Source of the DNA: Serripes groenlandicus
Lineage: Eukaryota > Mollusca > Bivalvia > Cardiida > Cardiidae
NCBI GenBank assembly: GCA_031761405.1
Contig: JASEVX010000011.1
Location: 63,427,543-63,491,542, forward strand
Length of the DNA stretch: 64,000 bases
Reading direction: 5' to 3'
Numbering within the stretch: position 1 is the first letter of the stretch; each line of letters opens with the position of its first letter. The notes under the pieces are model-generated. The model was not told where the DNA came from and made no database searches. It saw only the letters and a program-made list of their open reading frames with translations. Both the position numbers and the translations under genes were made by a program. Below, one piece after another: positions 28,501 to 40,500 of the stretch.

Positions 28501-31500
28501 GTTTATTGTGATGCATTCACAAATTATCTTTATTATCGGTATTAGTGCAAGCTTTTTACAGATAAATGTGCATTTAAGCTTGTGGAAATAAGACTCCCCC
28601 ATAAAGGGATTTCGTGGTAAATCCAAAGAGAAGAATGTCAGTAAAACATATTAACTCATTAATACTCTTTAGTTAACAAATATTCGACCAATTTTAAAAG
28701 ACCAAGTGGTTGAATATTTGATTATTAAAGAGTATTAATGATATAAAGTGTTCTAGTTTATTTTGTAAAAATTCAATTAAACTCATGTCCATTAAGGAAA
28801 GTTACAGTATGGCATTTGAGAACATTATAGATCCAATCTCGTCAGCGCATCAACGCAGTCTGATCTTGATTTACACTTTTCGCGCACAACTTACAAAGGC
28901 ATTGTTGAAGCTTCTAGCTGATGTGTTGTGCAGACTTGTATAAGACTGAACAGATGCTCCGACTGATCTGAATCTACACTATTAACCATTGCTAATTTGA
29001 ACATGCATGCAAGGACAAGATCATATACAAACGGACATGCGGTCTTGGTCCCCAATGATAGCAACTTCTAAAACGTCTTTTATTCCGAACTGTAATGTAG
29101 TACTTAACAAATAAGTATAAACTTTATATGAACTCACTATAAAGCCAAAAAGAAGAAAGGAAAAACTGTTTTTTCATATTCAAACAGTCTGTTTACATCT
29201 TCACAGTAACTATGTTTTCGCCAAAATATTGTATTATGTATACTTATGTGTTATAACTGACAACATATCTGTGTTATGTGTAAATGAAATTAAAAACCCC
29301 AAAGAAACCTATAAAAAAAGATTAATAACAAAAACATAATAAAAACAGGACATACAAGCCACTGGTGACACTGAAATAATGGCCTACTACTGGTCCATGT
29401 ATCCTGACACCAGCGAGTCAGTCGTAATGATAGCCCCACAACCCTTAGAATCAAAGAGGGAAATCCATAACTTCTATTTTTAAAGTATCGGTAAGACCCG
29501 GTCGGGGAACGAGCCCATGACCTACCACACTCGAAGCGGGCAAATTTTAAATCTGCAGCAGACGACTTTGAAATTATTAAGTCCAAAATTGAGAAAATCT
29601 TTATAAATGATAGTATGATTATTGAAAAGAGTTGAAATCATTGTGACATATGGAAAAATTGCTCATTATGAGCAAGTTTTCCATTTGCCACTAGGATTTC
29701 AAAAGTCGTCTGCTTCAGAGGCGTCAAAAAGCGTCTATATTAGGGAAAGGGTTAAAGTAATGGAAAAATGCATAGATCAATATCAAACGCTAAAACACCC
29801 GTGCAAATGAGTAGCATTTGTTTTGTAGGCGTTTTTCGGTATTTTAAAAAACCCATGCAAATGAGTAGCATTTGTTTTGTAGGCGTTTTCGGTATTTTAA
29901 AACACCCATGCAAATGAGTAACATTTGTTTTGTAGGCGTTTTTCGGTATTTTAAAACATCCATGCAAATGAGAAACATTTGTTTTGTAGGCGTTTTTCCG
30001 TATTTTTAAACACCCATGCAATTGAGAAACATTTGTTTTGTAGGCGTTTTTCGGTATTTTTAAACACCCATGCAATTGAGAAACATTTGTTTTGTAGGCG
30101 TTTTTCGGTATTTTAAAACGCCCATGCAAATGAGTAACATTTGTTTTGGAGGTGTTTTTCGGTATTTTGTAAAATCTCTGCAATCTTTTTAAGCTTCAGA
30201 CGATGACTAGAAGAGATAGTCGTGGTAATTTCTTGCCAAACTTCTCTGTACATGTATATTTAATTTAAAACACCCATGCAAAAGAGTAACATTTTTTTGT
30301 TGGCGTTTTTCGGTATTTTAAAACACCCATGCAAATGAGTAACATTTGTTTTGTAGGCGTTTGTCGGTATTTTGTAAAATCTCTACAATCTTTTTAAGCT
30401 TCAGACGACGACTAGAAGAGATAGTCGTGGTAATTGATTGCCAAACTTCTCTGTACATGTATATTTAATTAATGAATAGAGACGCAAACATCGTGGCAAA
30501 AGAGAAATTATACATTTGAACAGAGTGAAAACATTTCGGCAAAATGGGAAAATTGCTCAATATGCCCAATTTCAGCTTTTACCACAATATGTTTTCAAGA
30601 TCTTTTGCCACAGAAGTGCCAAGATACGCCTGCACTTAGAAAAGTGTTTGGCTTGCCAATAAGTGGTGGTTATTATTTTAAATAGAGTTGAACAAATTTG
30701 TTGTTAAATGCAAAAAAAGGTCGACTGCTGCAGATGCATTAAACTACGTTTGCACTTGGAATAAATGGCTACTCGTACCTTTCTACATCGCTGTGGAAGT
30801 TGTTATAGCTTGCTAGAGTAGATATACCACCCCAGCCCATCCCAGCAGAATAGAACATCTGAACGGCCGCATCAGCCCAAACTGTAACCGAAAGAAACAA
30901 TGTAAGAATCAGATTCTGCGTTCGAACGTAAATAACTAGTATGCTATTTTTCAGTATGACGTTTCCTGGCAAAGAGAAGTGTGCATCACGCGACTAGAAC
31001 TGTTTTGAGCCATACCTTACGATAAACATTTTCCTTGTAAACCCTTTCCACATACAACAAATATCCAACAGACGACCTTGAAAACATAGTGACTAAAACC
31101 TGAAAAATCTCCATTAAGATAATTTAATTGTTTAATAAACTTGAAAACATTGTGGCCAAAGGAAAAAATTTCATCATGAGCAATTCACCTTTGTCCTCAA
31201 TGTTTTCAGAAGTCGTCTGCTGCCATTGCGTCAAAATTCGTCTTGCAGGTTGGAAAGGGTTCAATCTGTAAACATTTCACTTATTATTATATGACTTAAG
31301 AACATATAAGCCCTCGTCTCAGAAAAACATCCGTATGGTATTTGCTATTTGAACCAGAGGTCGTTTAAGATCCGTCATTACTGTATATATGACTGTTTAG
31401 TTACATAAACCAGAGGTCGTTTAAGATCCGTCATTACTGTATATATGACTGTATAGTTATATAAACCAGAGGTCGTTTAATATCCGTCATTATTGTATAT

Positions 31501-34500
31501 ATGACTGTATAGTTACATAAACCAGAGGCAGTTTAAGATCCGTCATTACTGTATATATGATTGTATTGTTACATAAACCAGAGGTCGTTTAATATCCGTC
31601 ATTATTCTATACCTAATTTATACGTCCAATCGTAGACGCTCATTCGAATCATGTGACCGTAAAATATATTACCGTATCGGGACGCACGTGCGTACAAAAT
31701 AACCCGTATTTTTTTCGTATTGTACGATTCACAGGTCCCATGTTAAACCTATGATAAAGACCGAAACACGTGAAAAGGTTCCGAATGAAAGTCTGAATCG
31801 ACAGGCGCTCTAGATAAAGCGTTACGATAAAGCTCCTGTTGTCACCGGATCATTATTGTCGTTTGCAAACAAGGAGTAACACTGAAACTAAAATATTATC
31901 CGATTCTGAAATAGATGACTTTGTAATTGAACAGAAACCAAAAAACACTTTTTGTGTCAGAAATTATTTGAAGGTATAAAATAAAAAGGTCATTTAACAT
32001 TATTCTGCACAATACAAAATATATTTTGGGGAAAAAGTCGAGGTATAGAATAAAAAGATCATTTAACAGTGTTCTGTACAATACGGAATATATTTGGACT
32101 CGTACACAGCTTGGAAAATCATATTGGACTCGCCTAGCGGCTCGTCCAATATGATTTTCCAAGCTGTGTACTCGTCCAAATATATATCCGTATTGTACAG
32201 AACATTGTTAAATAACCTATAATTATTGTATATATGACTGTATAGTTACATAAACCAGAGGTCGTTTAAGATCCGTCATTACTGTATATATGACTGTATA
32301 GTTACATAAACTACACAAGGAACCCGAATGTACTTTTCTCTATGTCGAAACTCTAGACGGTTTGAAGCATAGAGTATTCCCGCCAAATGCCCGGAAGATT
32401 TTGCTTATAAAGTGCAGGTTCTCTTTTCCCAACCAGGTTTTCAACTCTTTATTAAAAAGATACTTCCAGATATAACACTTATTTCTTCGAACGTTTTGTA
32501 AAATAGTACATCAAGATAACGTTTAGAAACAAATTACTCATTGAAAATATAGATATGCGGTGGTGTAGATCTAGATCAGCCCGCACATTCTTACAGCCTC
32601 ATCAGTGTTATGACTCAATATTAATATCTTACCTTTTCAAAATCCTTTTCGCTTTATATTCCAACCAGTGCAGAACCTGGTCAGATATAGCGTGTGTAAC
32701 AAAACTTGTCCAAATGTCTGAAGGACATTAATCGCGCGCTGAGACTCAAACGAAAGTAAAGACTAGTCTGTTACCAGGTCTACTAAAGTTAATTATTACG
32801 TCTGGCATGAACCAGCAATGGCGACTAGTCTGGTACCCGGTGTACTATAATAAATTATTACGTCTGGCATGAACCAGCAATGGCGACAAGTCTGGTACCC
32901 GGCGTATTATAATAAATTAGTACGTCTGGCATGAACCAGCAATGGCGACAAGTCTGGTAACCGGTGTATTATAATAAATTATTACGTCTGGCATGAACCA
33001 GCAATGGCGACAAGTCTGGTACCCGGTGTATTATAATACATTAGTACGTCTAGCATGAACCAGCAATGGCGACAAGTCTGGTACCCGGTATATTATAATA
33101 AATTAGTACGTCTGGCATGAACCAGCAATGGCGACAAGTCAGGTACCCGGTGTATTATAATAAATTAGTACGTCTGGCATGAACCAGCAATGGCGACAAG
33201 TCTGGTACCCGGTGTATTATAATAAATTATTACGTCTGGCATGAACCAGCAATGGCGACAAGTCTGGTACCCGGGGTATTATAATAGAACAGAACAGAAC
33301 AGAAATTTTATTTTCAACTTAAGCATATACAGCTCATTGTTGATATTCACAAATATACATACAGAAATGGTTAAGACAATGAAATAGTTGAGAAATAGTA
33401 CTTAAATAAGTTTAAATTAAATAAGTTTAAATAAGTTTAAAATCAAGTTTATATGCATATGTATAAATACACATATATACACAAGTAACTATATAATTAT
33501 ATATATATACATATACCCATACACATACTTACATATATATATATTAATTTCAATATGAAATTAATTATATCAAGAAAGAAAGTGGGACTGTTAACGCCCG
33601 TCTAATAAGGATGCTTTTTATTTTCAAATAGAGAGTTTTCTCATCTCAAAAGCCTTGAGGCAAAATGACTAAATAGATTAGTACGTCTGGCATGAACCAG
33701 CAATGGCGACAAGTTTGGTACCCGGTGTATTATAATAAATTATTACGTCTGACATGAACCAGCAAGGGCGGCAAGTCTGGTACCCGGTGTATTATAATAA
33801 ATTATTACGTCTGGCATGAACCAGCAATGGCGACAAGTCTGGTACCCGGTGTATTATAATAAATTAGTACGTCTGGCATGAACCAGCAATGGCGACTAGT
33901 CTGGTACCCGCTGTACTATAATAAATTAGTAAGTCTGACATGAACCAACAATGACGATTTATCTGGTACCCGGCGTACAATAATAAATTAGTACGTCTGG
34001 CATGAACCCACAATGGCAACTAGTCTGGTACCCGGTGTACTGTAAAACATTAGTACGTCTGACTTGAACCCACAATGGCGACTAGTCTGGTACCCGGTGT
34101 ACTATAGTAAATTAGTACGTCTGGTATGAACCCAAAATGGCGACTAGTCTGGTACCAGGTGTACTGTAAAACATTAGTACGTCTGACATGAACCAACAAT
34201 GACGATTTATCTGGTACCCGGCGTACACTAATAAATTAGTACGTTTGGGATGAACCCACAATGGCAACTAGTCTGGTATCCGGTGTACTTTAAAACATTA
34301 GTACGTCTGACATGAACCCACAATGGCGACTTGTCTGGTACCCGGTGTACTATAGTAAATTAGTACATCTGGTATGAACCCACAATGGCGGCTAATCTGG
34401 TACCAGGTGTACTGTAAAACATTAGTACGTCTGACATGAACCCACAATGGCGACTAGTCTGGTACCCGGTGTACTATAGTAAATTATTACGTTTGGCATG

Positions 34501-37500
34501 AAACTACAATGGCGACTAGTCTGGTACCCGGCGTACTGTAGTAAATTAGTACGTCTGACATGAACCCACAATGGCGACTTGTCTGGTACCCGGTGTACTA
34601 TAGTAAATTAGTACGTCTGGTATGAACCCACAATGGCGGCTAATCTGGTACCACGTGTACTGTAAAACATTAGTACGTCTGACATGAACCCACAATGGCG
34701 ACTAGTCTGGTACCCGGTGTACTATAGTAAATTATTACGTCTGGCATGAAACTACAATTGCGACTAGTCTGGTACCCGGCGTACTATAGTAAATTAGTAC
34801 GTCTGGCATGAACCCACAATGGCGACTAGTCTGGTACCCGGCATACTATAGTAAATTATTACGTCTGGCATGAAACCACAATGGCGACTAGTCTGGTACC
34901 CGGCGTACTATAGTAAATTAGTACGTCTGGCATGAACCCACAGTGGCGACTGGATTGGTCACATTCTTTCATATCTCGCGCTGGCATATAAAGTAAATTA
35001 GTAAATATACAACTGATTTTCGTAAACCTTATAGTACGTGGACTACTACTTGATGTTAAGACTCAATATATAAATAATGAAGCAAACTACTTTGGAAAGA
35101 GTTTTTTTGTCTTTATGGCCTTTTGATTCCTACACTATTTCCAAATGATGCCGCCATTATTGGTGTATGCGTGACCTTAACCTATAATAGCATTCGGAAC
35201 TACTCGGCAGATTTTGGTACCCTACATAGAGGAAGTATGCCGATGAGTTCGGATTGGACTTAATGGTTAGGGGCAGGTTAATCCAGACGAAGTAAAGACG
35301 TCCTCACCTTGGAATTCTCCGAGTTTACTCCACTTTGGTATAGTATAATATTTTAAGCCATCGATGGCGCCGTCCAACATCAGTCCCCGGATGAGCAGTA
35401 CAAGTAACAAGATGTAAGGGATGGTAGCAGCAACGTACATCACCTATATATGGTATAGTAAACACAGATAATCAGTATGAGTAACAGGATATAGGGGACG
35501 GTGAAACGTACATCACCTATATATGGTATAGGAGTCACAGATAATCAGTAGGAGTAACAGGATATAGGGGACGGTGAAACGTACATCACCTATATATGGT
35601 ATAGGAGTCACAGATAATCAGTAGGAGTAACAGGATATAGGGGACGGTGAAACGTACATCACCTATATATGGTATAGGAGTCACTGATAATCAATAGGAG
35701 TAACAGGATATAGGGGACGGTGAAACGTACATCACCTATATATGGTATAGGAGACACAGATAAGCAGTAAGAGCAACAGGATATAGAGGACGGTGAAACG
35801 TACATCACCTATATATGGTATAGGAGTCACAGATAATCAGTAGGAGTAACAGCATATAGGGGACGGTGAAACGTACATCACCTATATATGGTATAGGAGA
35901 CACAGATAAGCAGTAAGAGCAACAGGATATAGAGGACGGTGAAACGTAAGTCACATATATATATTGTATAGGAGTCACAGATAAGCAGTACGAGCAACAG
36001 GGTATAGGGGACGGTGAAACGTAAGTCACCTATATATGGTATAGGAGTCACAGATAAGCAGTAAGAGCAACAGGATATAGGATACAGTGAAACGTACATT
36101 ACCTATATATGGTATAGGATTCACAGATAAGCAGTGTAAGTAACAGGATATAGGGGACGGTGAAACGTAAGTCACCTATATATGGTATAGTAGTCACAGA
36201 TAAGCAGTAAGAGCAACAGGATATAGGATACAGTGAAACGTACATCACCTATATATGGTATAGGAGTCACTGATAAGCTGTATGAGTTACAGGATATAGG
36301 GAACAGTAGCGGCAACGCACATCACCTTTATATAGTATAGGAGTCACAGATAAGCAGTATGAGTAACAGGATATAGGGGACGGTGCAACGTTCATCACCT
36401 ATATATGGTATAGGAGTCAAGGATAAGCAGTATAAGTAACATAATATAGGGGACGGTAGATGCAAAGTTCATCACCTATATATGGTATAGGAGTCACTGA
36501 TAAGCTGTATGAGTTACAGGATATAGGGAACAGTAGCGGTGAACACGGGTTTAGCAATTCCAACACACAGATGGTTTCTGACGCGTCTGCAGAAGACGAC
36601 AATTGTTGAGAAAAGTGTCAAAAGGAGAAACTGTTCAACTTTATTCAATAATTATATAGGCAGAAACTGCTCATCACGGGATTCAAACCTGGGACATTGG
36701 AGAGGCAAATTAAAGCTCTTCCCCTGCACCAATCTACCACTGTTCAGATATAAATGTCAAAACTAGGATTTAAATCATGGGAACCGCCATGCTGATAATT
36801 ATACTATAAGAAGAATTGAACGAGCTTGGATCTTCGAATGGAGTGGTACGACTTACATACTCGGTTTGTCAATTAACACTTTTCCACATAGGTATACATC
36901 TGCAGCAGACGACTTTGAAAGCATCTATGCAAATTATAATAAATTAATATTAATAAAGTATAATTATTGACAAGAGTTGAAAACACTGTGGCAAAAGGAT
37001 AAATTGCTCATCGTGAGTAATTTCTCCTTTTGTCACCATGTTTTCAAAAAGAGTCTGCTGTAGAAGCGTCACAATGCGTCTACATGGTGGAAAGTGTTAT
37101 TTATACAAGATATATGTTTAAACATATTTTATTTCCCATATTTGCATCTTTTAACATATACAATACATCGTTTTCGGATTGGTACGGTAGTGCGAACTAA
37201 TTGAATCCCTCTCTAGATATAAATATAAATTACAACTTAAAATAAAACATGTAATACACCGGTATCGTGTTTACCGCGATATTCATGAATGTGAAACTGC
37301 AACAGCGAAAAAGAAAACTAAATCTATCTTGAAACAGATATTTCTGTGGTTTAAATCTTTTCATGTCTGCAGTTTACGATGACAATTCTACTCAAGGTTA
37401 ACTTTGAATCACGTATGTGAAATCATAGACGAAACTTTCAGCGATATTTGCGGGCTTCCAATGACTGACAAAGTGATCCCAATAATGGAAAATAGTACAG

Positions 37501-40500
37501 AGGTTCAAGTGAACTTTCGTGACATTTCGTGTTATATTCAGTCAGTTGTAAATGAGTAGGGTTTAGTGTTGTGGTGGCACGCGTGACCAGATTTATGCGT
37601 GTTTGTACTATCTATACAATTGTAAACGGCGAGATGTCTTACATAAAGGTTGAATAAATGTAATGCGTGTATCATCTAGACAAACAACATAGCAGTTTGG
37701 GCTTCAGTTGTAATTATTCAAAGGAAAGGCGTCAATGTTCTAACTATCTTTTTACTTTCATTTTGTTCTACATGCAAAATATGCCCTCTTCTATCTCCTA
37801 CACAATAAAGAAAGCTTCTTATACACAATGTCGATTTGAATCAGATTGCATGTGTGTAATTTTGCACTTGTCCAAAACAAGGTTGGTTGTCCTGGAGCAC
37901 CGCTCATGTGATAAAGCTGTGATAAGCTGGTCTAAAATAATGTTGAGCCGTCTCGCGAGGAAAAAACCAACATTATGGGCTCTGCGAAATGTACCGACCT
38001 AGATGAGCATGCGCAGTCCGCGCAGACTGATCCGGGCCGATACATTTCGTCTCAGGGGGATAGCGGTTTAGAGTGATGATTCCTGAAACAGAAAATCCAG
38101 AGGAGGCGAAAACTGTCTACCCGGGTAAACCTGTGCGACATGCTTAGGCTGATCCGGGTCGATACTTTACGCAGAGTTCACAATGTTCGTTTTCTCTCGA
38201 GTCGGCTCATTTGTCGCTGATACACTTAGGTTGGTTTTCCGGTGTCATTGATAGAATATACGTACCTTCCCTGATGATTTTATCCCTTTAACCAAACTGA
38301 GAAATACGATCAGCCATGCGCCCATGAGACACAAGACCAGCGGCCATCTTAAAAAACCCGGATCTTCTACACCCGATGTGAGTTCAAGGACATTCCGTCT
38401 GAAATATACAAGTGTTATTCTAAAACAATGTTATCATGTTCAATGCTGACAGTTATCAGATACCCTAAGACGGATCGCTCTCGGATATATCCGATTTTGC
38501 CACGCGCAAATACAAAGCGACGGATGAAAATACGATACCAACTATGATAAGGGGACGTAACTGAGATATGATGTGACGTCATTGAAATATGATTTCACCT
38601 CATTCAAAATGCGGTAGTTGGGCGAGATTCACACGCCATGCATTTGTCTTTATTAGATGCCCCATGAGTGGACAAGTTGTGGACAAGTTGTTATTAGGCT
38701 AAACCAAATTGTAAATGCCTCGAACATTTTACGGTTGCGATTTTTAAAAACACTTAATTATGTGACATATTAAAAGAAATTCATGTCTCTAACGTTATAA
38801 AGTTGTGTCTGGTTAACGTATTTCTGTTTATTTAATTTATTTACGATAATTTACTCGTCCCGGATTAGACATTCAGCTTACGTTAATATTAAAGTAGGAT
38901 TACAATGTCAACATAATATAAACATTGTCCCCGTTCTAGTAGACGTGTCATACCAAAGACTTTAAAAATGTTATTAATGGCTGCTCTCCTTGGCGTTCAG
39001 GGTTGCGGGTTAGCATAACGACTGACTGGCTGGTGTCAGGATAAATGGACCAGTAGTACCGTTAACTTACCCATGAAACGCCGTGACATAACTGAACAAG
39101 TGTTGAAAGCGGCGTAAAACACCAAAAAGTCTATCAATCTTTCTAGTAGTAGCTCAACATTACTGAAAGTTCTTTTCAAGTTCAAAGAGTTGTCTTGATT
39201 TGAGTAGATTTAATAAAATGTTAGTGCGTGTATCTCTGAAATAGTTAAATGTATGGACTGTTTTTATTTGTTTGGAACAAACAAATTTAGTAACTGCAAT
39301 TCTGAAGCCGTTCGTCTTATTTAAAATTCCATGAATTTCATACGCGTGAAAGTAGTACTCAATACTTGCTCTTACTTTTCAAATGTATCACGATTTTTGA
39401 AATAATGATATATTTATATCGTCTTTGTTTTCTTATGTGGTTCTTATATTCAAAGAGAATTACGAAATAAAATGAAACATTGTATTTTAAAACATGAATG
39501 CGGAGAGATTTATAAATCTCAATGAGTGAACTGCTACAGGGAGAACTATTTCCGATTTAAGCTCCAGATACGGTATTTGAATTTTCAATCACGCATTGAA
39601 AATGTAGATAAAAACAGAATTGAAAATATTTTCTTTGTGCCTTGTCGGCCATATAAATATAGTATAAAGAATTAAAAAAACAAATATGTGCGTCATAAAA
39701 TGCATTTAAAATGAGAGTAACACATTTGCAGAGAAATCGTGATCGTCGAATTCTATTTATAAATACAACGGTATGGGGGGAGGGTCTAAAGTGCGGACGC
39801 GATCTGCGGACAAATACATTATAGAGGGAAAATGCGGACAAATGCAATATAGAGGGAAAATGCCGACGCAATAGAATATAGAGCAAATCTGCGGACGCTA
39901 TGATTTGTTGTAAAAAATGTTTAATTAAAGATGGGCAACTGTGTATAATTTGTTACATATGATCATATCCGGGGTTTTCTTTGTAAATATATAATGTGTT
40001 TGATTGCTTTTATCAGTGATATAGAATAAACCAAAAATCGAGATCATGCTGAAATGGAATCTCTTTGTAAAGTGTTTTAACGATTTTCCTCTTTATATCA
40101 TATCTATAGATATCAATAGAGAGAATTGATGGATTGATTTTCCGACAAGTAAATGTCTTTTGACGCATCTGCAGCGGACGAAATTTGAAAACATTGCAAG
40201 AATAGAATAGGTTGCTAGTAACTAGCCATAGGTTTTGCTGCAATTATATCCTCTCCTTTACACTCGATTGAAGGGTCATGAGTTCTAGTTATTGTTGGGC
40301 CTCTTCATTTTCTACTTTGTAACTTTCAACAGTTTTCCATGTGCCATACTACGAGGCAAATGATCCATGCAACATTCTATTCTGTAGGGTACTTGGAAGG
40401 GGCAGAACAATTTAAATAACAAATAAACAATAAGTATATATATATATACAACACTTTAAATCTTAATTTATTTCTAGTAATTATATATATATGCAACTAT

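Noticed and set aside
25515..28535. CRISPR array
   Set aside because: Units are head-to-tail with no unique spacers, in an animal intron.
29752..30183. 143-codon open frame with an 18-residue repeat
   Set aside because: 54-bp minisatellite in an intron; no start context or family signature.
39557..39886. 109-codon minus-strand frame
   Set aside because: Composition and lack of motifs fit a chance frame in intron 3.
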